From Amphiura filiformis (Eukaryota > Echinodermata > Ophiuroidea > Amphilepidida > Amphiuridae), in NCBI RefSeq assembly GCF_039555335.1, contig NC_092644.1, forward strand, positions 49,303,281-49,367,280: 64,000 bases of DNA, in the 5' to 3' direction. Numbering within the stretch: the first letter of the stretch is position 1; the number at the start of each line of letters is the position of its first letter. A program made the translations under genes and the position numbers. The notes beneath the pieces were generated by a model. That model saw nothing but the letters and a program-made list of their open reading frames with translations, did no database searches and was not told the DNA's origin. Below are positions 13,601 through 21,675 of the stretch, in pieces.

Positions 13601-16600
13601 GATGCCTGTATGTGGGTTTCTGACCAAATTAACCTCATATTTGGCCATTTTAGCCCTCAAAGCCCAAATGTTTTTGTGCTACTCACAAATTTATTCGACT
13701 TTTGCACAATATTTCATCAGTTTAGCTTCAAAATGGCAACACTTTATATACCATTTGTACCATACACTTAGTCCGTCACCAAAAAGTGCCGGATTCACTA
13801 TATTTTAAGAAATTCCAACCCATCCACCCTCAATGTCAAAAAGAAATCTACGCCACTGCAATAGTCATTGCTGGGCAAGTAAACTTTTACTTCTCGGCCA
13901 ATTGTTTTATAACCATAATCACCCACATAATGACATATATGCAATCTAGTTAACATATCCTACAATTTTTTGTTTTGTTTAAAAAAACCAAAACCCATCA
14001 TGCTAAAGCACCAGGGTATTAACAGTGTTTATGCACTGTTAGACAATGCATAAGAATGTAATTATTGATATCATATTAATACCTATAATATTCCGATTAC
14101 CAACCACCTTGGATGCCATCTTTATTACCATCAGATAAAAATGAACCGCCAAGGGTCTGAACCTCCACATGCTCCAAACATATAGTAGAGATTTTTAGAT
14201 ACTCCAAGTTGTGGTCACAGAGGATTTGCCAGCTTTGACCCCTGTTGAACCAACCCGCAAGTCACTGCTTGGAGTGCAGACATACTGAAAACCAGTTATT
14301 GTCCGAACACTACATACAGTAGCAGAGTAAACTCTAAATGAAACCCAAAACAAGTAAACTAGTCTCAGAACCCAAACCTCTAAGTTGGTATTTGTTGCTC
14401 TGACTTCCCTTGAAGCTTCAGTTTAACACACTAAATACTTATGGGGTTTGAGCTGGGTCAAAACTTGGGAGTATTAAAATGCTTAGTGTGTCCACACAGC
14501 CCAAACCATCGACTGACCCTCTAGAGGTTTTTACCCTTCAAGTGCCTCCTGTGTGCAAATGGCTCATACCCTACTGTCATCATTCCATTGTATGTACATG
14601 TACCCTGTTTATTCTATGTAGTATTCATTATTGTTATTATCATAATTAGGATTATTATCATTATTGAGAAAAAAAACAGGCGTGAACACACCATAATTAT
14701 TTTTACTTAAATATTATCAATTTATTTATTATCATCTGCAAATGCAGTATTGCTGAAGCTGCGGAATGGATTATGCTGAAAAATAGCAACTATAACTTCA
14801 CACCGAGTGTCTAAGGTATTTTGTTACTACCATTGGTGCCCACAGGAGGTTCATATCATACCGGACTCAAGCCCTTCTATCTTATATAAACCATTTAAAC
14901 TTTACTATTATACAATAGGCCTATATATATTCTTGTCACTGTCACTGTTGGGATGCTTTGGACATGTGAACAGTTTACACAATCATACATGTAGCTAATA
15001 AAATGAGAAAATATGGCATGCATAAAAACAAAGAAAGTGCTACAGGATACAAATGTGTTTTAAAAGAAGTCTTGAAAACTGATATTGTTGGGAGACTATC
15101 TGATTTAGTAATCTATTAGCAGTGTTTTCCTCTGCTCCATATTCCCTTGCTCGTTACATTTGTTCTTCCTTTCCAATGAAAAATAAATGTGTAGTGCTGT
15201 TTTATGAAGAATAACCTGTGAGCCAACCACCCCCAAAAAACTACCCCCCCCCCCAAAAAAAACAACCCTAAAACAAAGCAAACAAACAAGAATCATGTCA
15301 ATCACCCCCAAAATTATTTAGTTTTGCCATAAACTTATTAATTTTTATTATATTATACTTATCTCATTATAACAAGTGTTTTTTTTTTCGCTTTCTTCTC
15401 TTTTCGACTCAGATCGTCATCCCAAAGCTTATCATAGTTCCTAAAAAACTTGCAGCTGTCATTGATAACAACAATTGATCAATTCAACTTATACTTAACT
15501 TGCATATATACTGGATCTCAACTGCCTTGCTGCTCAACCACCAAATGGCTGAATTTCCAATTGTTCCATGATGCTTTGTTGAAACTCAAAGACAGTGATG
15601 CGGTATCACCGCTTCCTGCTCGAAGGATGACTGGACAGATTATCAAACTCGAAGCAAAATGTGGATTTGCCTCGTCATTTTTAGAACCATATTAAGTCAA
15701 CCCAGAAATTTCACTAGGTACCCACCCACTTGTAACCTGCCTTTCCAGGTGTGCCCTATAGACACATTTTAATGCCTGAGACAGATACTAAACAAATAGT
15801 GCCTGAGAAAGTTCTGTGAACTCAGAAAAAAATGAACTTAGTTATCAAAGTCAAATGCCAGCATTACCATTGATGACTGAAATGCACTGTGCCTGTGCCA
15901 TCATCTAGTGTCTTAATTAGCTAGCCACCCAACCACCTGTAACCTGGGGTGTATAAATCAGGTTTAATCAGGCCTATTCATTTAAATGACAGGAGGCAGG
16001 TACTTAAAATTAGTGCATGGTCCTTGTATCTACTATAGAGGTTGTGCATATGACGCATCATACTGTAAATATGGCGGACTACTCAAATGCATTCAACAAA
16101 AGCATGATTGCAATCTACCAAGGCAGTTCGTCTCACACACATAACAAATGCACTACAATAAAATATGTTGATGACAACATTTGATTGAATGGATTGTACT
16201 GCACCATGATTACGGTGAAGGACACATATTCAAATCCTTTGTTTGGAGCCAATCGATAAAAGCATGCAGGGCCTCTATTGCCTTTACTTTGAGGCATTTA
16301 TTGTCTTACCTTATTCTTTCTATTTCTTGCTATTTTTTTTCTCGTTTTATCTACATGGGTCAGCATGCATTTTTAGGCTATAGCTAGCCTGGCTTATGCA
16401 TTTTGTATAGATCTAGACTACGGATTGTCCATGGACCCAAACATGTGTCCCTTACAGACTAACCTAAGTAAACAAACAAAAAAACAAACAAACAAACAAA
16501 CAATATGCCTAAGTATGTCAAACATCTTCCCAAAGAACAGGTGAAAATGTCATCATTCTACATTAAAAACTGTGGATTACTGAAGAAATCATACAAAAAA

Positions 16601-17011
16601 ACTATCTTGAAAAGTAAAATTTATACATTACACAAACTTAAGAAGTTTATAAAATAAATACTTGTCTCTTCAATAAAGTAGCTAGGCCTATATCATACCA
16701 AATTAGAATTTAATGTAAAAATTCATTACTCAATGTTAAAACTAATATCAAAATATGCTTAACAGGGGTCCCCTTTTCTTTGTTGGAACCCCAAAATGTT
16801 AGATTCTGTTACTTAAACAGATTTTCAGTCAAGTCGGTTCTAAAGACACAAATATACTTCATCGTTGGAAATCCAAAACATTTAGACAGTTAAAAGTTGG
16901 TCCTATATTAAGACAGATAAAATTAACTCACCTTGTCCGCCGGAGCTTTGTTGAGGGGAGTACCACTAGTCGATATGGTCGAACGAGCCGCTACACTGTT
17001 CAATGGCTTTC
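490..17011 (-). CDS. Gene C: tandem SGNH/GDSL hydrolase-like protein (three-exon model, spliced)
   Basis: Gene-level entry joining three minus-strand exons: 16932-17011 (or longer as 5' UTR), 9381-9477 and 490-1688. Their codon phases fit: the first ends phase 0 at GACAAG|GTGAGT, the second starts phase 0 after TTCCAG and ends phase 1 at ACAG|GTGAGT, and the third starts with the two bases AA after GTTACAG, giving a Glu codon. No ATG lies in frame in the first exon, so either a further 5' exon exists or translation begins in the second exon at the ATG near 9463, which has A at -3. The product would be about 430 residues with two SGNH-like domains. Other small exons in the large introns may have been missed. 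Confidence 0.55.
1690..2290. other. Gene C intron 2, 3' part, with a CCAAT-type inverted repeat
   Basis: This is intronic in the gene C model. Around 1920-2090 it has several ATTGGTC/ACCAATC words in both orientations separated by AT-rich sequence, resembling the 'GATTGGTTAC' repeat seen at 20.6 and 46.8 kb. I see no exon. Confidence 0.35.
2296..2460. repeat. Hairpin repeat (GAAGTCGAG-loop family), copy 1
   Basis: Two long arms are inverted copies of each other: GATACCTGAATTTATC and GCTAGAGTTTTCAAATATCA on the left pair with their complements to 2435. The short centre contains GACGAAGTCGAG, a word that recurs as GACGTAGTCGAG near 3015 and GATGCAGTCGAG near 7715. It ends in TCATTATTATG, also shared. 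It is probably a non-autonomous element. Confidence 0.65.
2465..2665. repeat. Degenerate tandem repeat of TGATTTTTGGTCAAAAA
   Basis: About ten imperfect units of 17-25 bases with core GATTTTTG-TCAAAAAT run head to tail. Each unit is itself near-palindromic. Open frames reading through it are low-complexity (Phe, Lys, Ile) and are not taken as genes. Confidence 0.75.
2930..3620. repeat. Cluster of hairpin repeats (GAAGTCGAG-loop family), copies 2-4, rearranged
   Basis: Several arms of one family are interleaved here: AGTCGAGTCCAATATTTT, GACCAATAAATATTGGGC, AAGCATCCAATT, TGGATCCAATATTTTCACAC and CATAATAATG in both orientations. A nearly perfect hairpin around CATAACATATCGGATGAG sits at 3174-3245. 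At 3459-3540 the arm is inverted relative to 3020-3090. It looks like nested or recombined insertions of one palindromic element. Confidence 0.6.
3700..3860. repeat. Interspersed repeat shared with 63,755-63,895
   Basis: The words GGCTCATACACCT, TTCCGAAT, ATGCCATAG-CTTTGTGTTG and GTGATCATTT-GATCAGT occur in the same order and orientation at both ends of the window, about 60 kb apart. The match is roughly 140 bases at moderate identity. The family is not recognised. Confidence 0.6.
4857..5706. mobile_element. TTAA-flanked MITE with CCCTATTCTATTACCCCC ends
   Basis: The left end CCCTATTCTATTACCCCC (4857) and right end GGGGGTAATAGAATAGGG (to 5706) are perfect inverted repeats, flanked by TTAA at 4853-4856 and 5707-5710. 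TTAA duplication is characteristic of piggyBac-type insertion. There is no transposase frame inside. It sits in a LINE remnant and itself carries a nested hairpin element at 5235-5492. Confidence 0.85.
5235..5492. mobile_element. Nested MITE, ATATGTGACCCCTCGGCAC ends, copy 1
   Basis: The inverted ends ATATGTGACCCCTCGGCACA and its complement enclose a palindrome of about 258 bp with arms of more than 100 bases (CAAAATATTCTGCTTG, CATTTTAAAGC and ATAGGAAACAAAGG are also seen in the second copy at 25,909). It is inserted in the TTAA element around it. No coding capacity. Confidence 0.8.
5960..6720 (+). mobile_element. LINE reverse-transcriptase remnant, split by a TTAA element
   Basis: From 5982 the plus frame reads LIVPYFHYCDVVWGN, SKLDKLQNAAGKII and SIHLNVMVFKSL: the typical 'Y-D-vvWgn ... 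kLqkLQN-AaR-i' thumb region of CR1/jockey-like reverse transcriptases. The frame is broken after VSKCL by a 375-bp element at a TTAA; reading across it gives TGT TTA AAC ATT. The copy is truncated at both ends and not functional. Confidence 0.75.
6307..6681. mobile_element. TTAA-flanked MITE, GGGTAAACGAGG ends
   Basis: The left arm from 6307 (core GGTATTGTTGGTCGAAGCAG) is repeated inverted at 6646-6681. TTAA is present on both sides (6303-6306 and 6682-6685). There is no transposase. It interrupts a reverse-transcriptase frame. Confidence 0.75.
6730..7640. other. No gene seen
   Basis: This is unique-looking AT-rich sequence in the large gene C intron. Open frames are short and have no recognisable domain or splice context. 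Confidence 0.35.
7640..7855. repeat. Hairpin repeat (GAAGTCGAG-loop family), copy 5
   Basis: It has the same word order as the cluster at 3.0-3.6 kb: TTGATATAAAATTGGAT, AGTCGAGTCCAATATTTT, GACCAATAAATATTGGGC, AAGCATCCAATTTTATCA, then TTGGATCCAATATTT-CACACAC and CATAATAATG. Confidence 0.65.
7856..9380. other. Gene C intron, mostly featureless
   Basis: I see no exon. A possible degraded element lies near 8755-9187, bounded by ATGTGACC and GGGTCACATATG, matching the ends of the ATATGTGA families described elsewhere, but the internal arms are not convincing. Confidence 0.3.
9381..9477 (-). CDS. Gene C exon 2: duplicated DVTMPSELP motif
   Basis: This 97-base exon has a T-rich acceptor (TTTCTTCCAG) and a GTGAGT donor. 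It encodes EDVTMPSELP, DVTMPSELP and then ENNGMKQEETSETG, acidic and Pro/Ser-rich. The 27-base internal duplication is clear at the DNA level. Phase 0 in and phase 1 out fit the flanking exons of gene C. It is too short to carry a domain and is probably a flexible linker, or the N-terminus if translation begins at its first Met. Confidence 0.6.
9569..9848. mobile_element. MITE with TTGTGTTGCCCTCA-type ends, copy 1
   Basis: The arms GGCCCAAAAAGAATTTGTTA, then TGTTGCCCTCAAG are mirrored by GGGCAACACAACTATTTTTG and GGCC. The interior (ATAATGCTTCTTCCATTAGG, TTTTCAGGATTTAGGGT) matches the copy at 62,501-62,742. Confidence 0.75.
10310..10830. repeat. Tandem repeat, about 120-bp unit, 4.5 copies
   Basis: Units begin near 10310, 10437, 10557, 10673 and 10800, each with CATTTTGAAAACTTGACC, TTTGACCCCTTTATGACC, TTAATGACCTTAAATGAAT, AGGATCATTGCATTTAAATT and CAGCTCAAT-GGAG. 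The last is partial. Spacing varies from 116 to 127 bases. No coding function. Confidence 0.85.
11020..11230. repeat. Degenerate repeat with AAAATAGGGAGG motif
   Basis: The words AAAAATAGGGAGGAT, AAAATAGGAGGGTTGACATC and TCTGCTACACCCA are mirrored by CTACACCAGAGATGCCAACA and AAAATAGGGAGGATTCAAA at 10,060-10,115, in inverted order. The pair may be the two ends of one element of about 1.1 kb that contains the 120-bp tandem array. Confidence 0.4.
11240..11677. other. No gene seen
   Basis: AT-rich intronic sequence with a T/C-rich tract at 11,580-11,675. No splice-bounded exon is evident. Confidence 0.35.
11682..12761. mobile_element. TTAA-flanked element of 1,080 bp, GGAGGCTGTGTACTCT ends
   Basis: The ends GGAGGCTGTGTACTCT and AGAGTACACAGCTGCC are inverted repeats, with TTAA at 11678-11681 and 12762-12765. 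It is longer than its relatives here, but no transposase frame is visible; the interior has AT-rich arms and a CG-richer centre around 12,460-12,560. Confidence 0.7.
12770..13512. other. Low-complexity T/C-rich stretch and unique sequence
   Basis: From 12,800 to 13,030 the sequence is a run of TTTATT, TTTCTT and TTCCTTCC words. The remainder looks unique. The Pro/His-rich frame near 13,283-13,468 has no family signal. Confidence 0.35.
13513..13858. mobile_element. hAT-like MITE with near-perfect 8-bp target duplication
   Basis: The ends CATTGGCGTAGAT and ATCTACGCCACTG are inverted repeats of the hAT type. They are flanked by CAATAGCC (13505-13512) and CAATAGTC (13859-13866), which agree at seven of eight bases. 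The interior contains G/C-homopolymer blocks and no transposase. Confidence 0.7.
13870..16930. other. Gene C intron 1: little seen
   Basis: Unique AT-rich sequence with a short C-homopolymer at 15,245 and a (CAAA)n run near 16,467-16,502. Around 15,705-15,960 the words CCACCCA-C-ACCTGTAACCTG occur twice, a possible degraded direct repeat. No additional gene C exon could be defended. Confidence 0.3.
15512..15695 (+). pseudogene. Possible exon or retrocopy fragment of unknown gene
   Basis: A plus-strand frame reads LNFQLFHDALLKLKDSDAV, PLPARRMTGQIIKLE and AKCGFASSFLEPY before a stop at 15,693. Its composition is more protein-like than neighbouring frames, with balanced charged and aliphatic residues, but I do not recognise a family and see no strong acceptor. 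It may be a last exon or a processed fragment, or chance. Confidence 0.2.
16932..17011 (-). CDS. Gene C exon 1 (5' exon, coding status uncertain)
   Basis: The donor CGGCGGACAAG|GTGAGTT is strong. The frame that fits exon 2 reads KPLNSVAARSTISTSG, then TPLNKAPADK, without stops; it stays open upstream to an in-frame TAA near 17,041 but has no ATG. Either an acceptor such as TAGTACAG at 17,012 brings in an upstream exon, or this is a 5' untranslated exon and translation starts in exon 2. Local CpG content is higher than in the surrounding introns, favouring a transcription start nearby. Confidence 0.4.
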
Positions 17012-17138
17012 CTGTACTATATGAAATGTGGCGGGCGATTTAAAATGCACATGCCCTTAGCAAACTACGATGCGTACGCACACTGCAGGGCAAAGAACAA
17101 TGGAAATTGCCATAATGCGCGCGCATAGTGCTGGGCAA

Positions 17139-17146
17139 TGACGTCA
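17139..17146 (-). promoter_or_regulatory. CRE-like site TGACGTCA in CpG-rich segment
   Basis: A perfect palindromic cAMP-response element lies about 130 bases upstream of the gene C 5' exon, next to a GCGCGCGC run at 17,118-17,124. This combination is typical of animal promoters; activity is inferred. Confidence 0.4.
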
Positions 17147-17199
17147 CATGGCAAGTGGTCTATAGCTTACAGATTCTAATGCAGTTACTCCGTAGTAGC

Positions 17200-19220
17200 A
17201 GCACTGATGCTGTGTATTCGTCATATAACAATTTGCACAATTATTCGATAAATGCTTAAATATGAATAAAATAATTTTAAACGTGCTGTCGCTATGGAAT
17301 AAAAAGAGTATAATGGACTCCAAACATTTTATAAGTAGTCCCCTTACAAGATGATCATCCCGCTGCTACAAGAGGGGAAAAGTGACTTCTTGATACACTT
17401 GATAACGCGTCTTTGTTAACCAAATAGCAATTAACTAATTTGTTGCACAGTACGATATGTTATAAGCAGACCAATCAAGTTATTGTGCAGACCAATCAAG
17501 TGTATGCAATACACCAATCGAAACGGTATAACAATTGAAATGGCAGCCATGTTGGAGGACAGTTCTAAGATAACTTAAGATGACAGAGGGACAGGTCTCT
17601 AGATCGATTCCATAACCATTCACACCTATCACCTGTTTTATTGCATTATTTTGCTAATTGCCCCTTATGGAGGACAGAATTTTATTTAAACAAGGATGAG
17701 TCTGTCATGAATGTCATAGTCTTGAATACCCTCTAGGCCTATAATCATTATCAAGCCAGTTCAATTTTACCACAAGAACAAAAATATAAAAAATATGACA
17801 GTGGGGACTAGAGCTTGTACCGTTACACATGAGATAACCAGGCTGCTCAAAAATAATAATCTATATGGCATTAAACACCATAGACAATAATATCGGCATC
17901 TAAATTTATCACTAGGGTATCTGTTGAACTGTCCTAACTCATCACTTGGCTGTCTCTATTATACCCAACGGTTTCATTCTGTTAACTCCCATTCACTTCA
18001 CCATCTCCTATTTCTTTGTGGTGTTCCTCAATGCTCTATCCTTGGGCCTTTGTTTTTTCTCAATGTTTATGGCATCTTCTCTCTCATCTCATAAAACATT
18101 TCCCTTGTCTATTTGATGACCCCAACCCAATATCTTTCCATCTCTTACCCCCATGTAGGCACTCTCATCAGCACTGTGATCAAGTGCATCATAAAATGGT
18201 ACAAACACACTCCTTGATGTCAGCAAAAATATATTCACTCCACTGATAAAAAGAAACACAATAATTAATAACAAAGACGAGTAGCATATCCTAAAGATAA
18301 TACCAAAATCACTGGTGTTGTAATTGATAGAGATCTTAACTGCAAAAGAAAACAAAAATATCGAGGCCACTTAACAATTTTTCAAAAGTACTAGCATCCA
18401 AAAATAGCTTTACCACATTAGCTACCCTGAAACTTATGTTCACTGTATAAAAGTCTAATGCTTCCATGAATATTTTATATTGCAACATTTGCTTGAGCAA
18501 TAAAAGCCCATAATATGATAACTATTTTGCCTATAAATTTTATTCTAGCCCAAACCTTTCAAGTTACAAAAAAGACTGATTATTAATTAGTTCTTTCACA
18601 AATTTAAGCACACTTATCATCTTTAACACTTTTCTTGTATTGCTTCAGCAATAATAACAATAATTTGATATATAAACATGATTAGAAACAGAACATAATA
18701 TCAGATATTATGCTGATACCATAAAAGAATTTCAAATTAAAGTTACTTAATAATACCCCATAATAATCAAACACAAAATTAGTCCCAACATGATATTCTA
18801 AGAAATACAAATTCATTCAGTTCCTCTGCAACTTGAAATTAGGCTTCTGTGCACTTTTTAATTCCTGACTTTTATTTAAATTTCCATTTTATATCTCACA
18901 TAACAGGCATATATAGGTGTCAATTTACATGACCAAACTTAACCAGTTGCACTATCATTGTTTTTCCCCCCCCTCCCGTGCTAGTCTCCTTTTGAATTTT
19001 TTTATGTCCTCCAATTTATCCCACTCCGGTCATATCTAAAAAAAATGTTGTTTAGTCTTGGTTTGCCCCCATCTCCATAATTATCCAGCCCATGTCTGAT
19101 ACTCTCCTATTTTTACTCACTCTTCTATATCACCTTCATCTTTTTTAGCACTACAAGGTAGAACCAACAAAATAGCTTTTACCAATTTATAAGTCCACCC
19201 TATCCCCTTATTTATACATC
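17200..19220. other. Intergenic between genes A and C: no gene seen
   Basis: AT-rich sequence. Three ACCAATC words lie at 17,470-17,520. Possible frames near 18,016-18,370 overlap on both strands and lack splice context. No element ends were identified. Confidence 0.3.
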
Positions 19221-19225
19221 AATAC

Positions 19226-19440
19226 CTACCTACAAGACAGCATCACACATTTCTGCATGTGACACCTGAAATGAATGGTATCTCCTCGAAGCTGTAAGGT
19301 TTGAGCTATGAGTACAGTTCCTGTCCATCCCAAATCTTGCAAGGTCCTTTTGAAAGATGTTCTGGGTCTGCCTGGTCTGCACCTTCCATACCACTGAAGC
19401 TGCCTCTTCCTGATCACAGGGGTGAGCTAGGAGTTTCCTG
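19226..19440 (-). mobile_element. LINE remnant (C-terminal fragment)
   Basis: The minus frame reads IRKRQLQWYGR and RPGRPRTSFKRTLQDLGW. The 'R-LqWyGH ... RGRPR-tW' pattern is typical of the last part of many non-LTR retrotransposon ORF2 proteins. The copy is short and broken. Confidence 0.55.
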
Positions 19441-19859
19441 ATCTTATAATCTTATGTGACTACAATGTGAGACATGCTGACACCTGATCATTAGATTTTT
19501 TTTTATTGGGGATCACATGTCAAATGCATCAATTCTAGCCTCAAAAATGAGTGCTAGGTTGTGTTTGAGCCCTTGAGGTGCTATTATATTGTGAACCTAG
19601 GCAAACACTACCTTAATTGCATTTCACCAACCAATGTGTACTGGCATATGCTGGAAAGGTAAATAGACTTGCTATATGGGAGGAGTACCAACCCCCTCCC
19701 CCACCACACACCCCCACACATAGCATGTTGCTGTGAGGAGTGAGGTATCACTAAGCCCTGGGCTATCAAGGTGCAATCATACATGTAGCAGCTAATGAAG
19801 ATATTACTGAGCTGTCAATGTATTCATTATTGTACCATACACTATATAATACCTTGTGA

Positions 19860-20460
19860 TTCAGATATGAGAAAGTATGCTAATACAAACTATCTCAATC
19901 TGTCACATCTAAATACCCTCAAAATAACTGATGCAAAGTCATTAACCTCATTATAATAATGATATGTCAATACAAATAATCTCAACCTAAATACCTGTAA
20001 AATTATTGTCATTTATAACAATGTTGTATGTCAATAAAACACAATCTGACCCTGAATACCCTCACAATAACTGATGCAAAGTCATTAACCTCATTATAAT
20101 AATGTTATGTCAATACAAATAATCTCAATCTGAATACCTGTAAAATTATTGTCAATTATAACAATGTTGTATGTCAATAAAACACAATCTGACCCTGAAT
20201 ACCCTCACAATAACTGATGCAAAGTCATTAACCTCATTATAATAATGTTATGTCAATACAAATAATCTCAATCTGAATACCTGTAAAATTATTGTCAATT
20301 ATAACAATAATGTCAGTAAAACACAATCTGAACTTGAATACCCTCACAATAACTGATGCAAAGTCATTAACCTCATATTGATAGAGTTTAAACCGATAAC
20401 TGATGCAAAGTCATTAACCTCATTACAACACTGATGTACGTCAATACAAACAATCTGTGC
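19860..20460. repeat. Tandem repeat, 143-bp unit, about four copies
   Basis: Units start at 19915, 20058, 20201 and 20340, followed by a truncated copy at about 20,395. Each has ATAACTGATGCAAAGTCATT, AACCTCATTATAATAATG, AATACAAATAATCTCAA and AAAATTATTGTCA. Spacing of exactly 143 twice and then 139 indicates recent unequal crossing-over or replication slippage. It lies just downstream of gene A's last recognised exon. Confidence 0.9.
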
Positions 20461-20564
20461 ATATCAATATTTTCTTCTGATAAACTTGTATAAATATGTA
20501 TGTTAACATAAAATGCATGTTACTATAAAAATAGAGTACTTTTGCATGTTTAAATAAAGGCAAA

Positions 20565-20775
20565 CAGTAGAACTATTTTGATTGGTTACAAAGAGGGACA
20601 TATCATGTAATTAACCAATTAGAGACATGGTACAAATAATCAATAGGGCTGAAGGGGATTTAACTTAAAATTGCTGAGAGATCTAAAAGCACTATTTTGA
20701 TTGGTTACTCACATGATCATATCATGTAATTAACCAATCAGGGGCATTGTAAGAAAGGCGGAAGTACACATGGGG
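20565..20775. repeat. TTTTGATTGGTTAC repeat, copy 1
   Basis: It contains two half-units, each with TTTTGATTGGTTAC followed by ATCATGTAATTAACCAAT, separated by AGGGCTGAAGGGGATT. The same structure occurs at 46,825-47,010. Each half can fold through its ATTGGTT/AACCAAT words. Confidence 0.65.
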
Positions 20776-20793
20776 TTAACAATTGCACATTAC

Positions 20794-21675
20794 CTGTTTC
20801 AATGCTTTCAGTTCCTCTTCTTTTGTCGGATCTTTATGCTTCACAAACACAACTCCATCACCAATCTTATGGATTCTCAGTTTGCCATCTGTTCCTTGGA
20901 CTTGTCCACTTTTAAAGGCTGCCTCGGCTTCACTTGATGATGCAAATTGGACATAACCATAATCCAATGATTTACCTGCCTTGGTAACTTTCTTCACTTG
21001 CCCGTACTGACTGAAATACTTCTGCAAAGTTGGCTCTGTGAAGGGACGCCACACTTTGTAGGTATAGACAGGACTCTACAGAAATGGGTGGACTCTCAAC
21101 TATCTCTATTGGTTGGTGTAGCTGTACATAAACAGCTGCAACCCCAATCTTGTGACTTCTAAGCTTGCCATCTTGTCCTTTGGCTTGTCCACCTTTGAAA
21201 GCAGCTTCAGCTTCACTGGATGAAGCAAATTGGACATAACCAGTAGCCAGTGATTTGCCTTCTTTGGTATCTTTTTCCACTTGCACGACTTGACCATACT
21301 GACTAAAATACTTCTTTAAAGTTGGCTCCATGAAGGATCGACACCTTTTAGGTAGAGACGGGATTCTCCAGCTGTGTCCGGAGTTTTCTCTTTTGGTTGG
21401 CTCAGCTGTACATACACAGGTCCACCCCCAATCTTATGGAATCTTGAGTTTGCTTCTCCGTGGGCTTGTCCACTTGTGAAAGCTGCCTCAGCTTGACTGA
21501 ATGAAGCAAATTGGATGTAACCATTATCCAGTGATTTGCCTTCTTTATTGGTAGCTTTCTTCACTTGCACAACTTGACCATACCGACTGAAATACTTTCT
21601 TAAAGTTGGCTCCATGTAGGATGCCACACCTTTTAGGTAGAGACGGAACTGATCCTTCTCTTTCGGTTGCTGCAC
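20794..21675 (-). CDS. Gene A exon 19: three tandem RRMs with two opposite frame breaks
   Basis: This exon is 882 bases (294 codons), phase 0 at both ends, with acceptor TTCCCACAG and donor CAG|GTAATG. It encodes three RRMs of about 90 residues. RNP2-like LYLKGV and RNP1-like NGYIQFAS, TGYVQFAS and YGYVQFAS flank helices PTLRKYFSRYGQV, PTLKKYFSQYGQV and PTLQKYFSQYGQV; each ends with HKIG and an aromatic VYVQL/VFVKH strand. Repeats one and three share a frame; repeat two is shifted by one base missing near 21,327 and one extra near 21,020 relative to the other units. The breaks cancel, as expected from two consensus errors or a compensated allele. If transcription stops here, the C-terminus is KQVMCNC. 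Confidence 0.8.

Noticed and set aside
13559-13808. Overlapping frames of 70 residues
   Set aside because: They lie inside the hAT-like MITE with intact inverted ends.
19860-20460. CRISPR-like array
   Set aside because: The whole unit of about 143 bp is repeated without unique spacers, and the genomic setting is animal.
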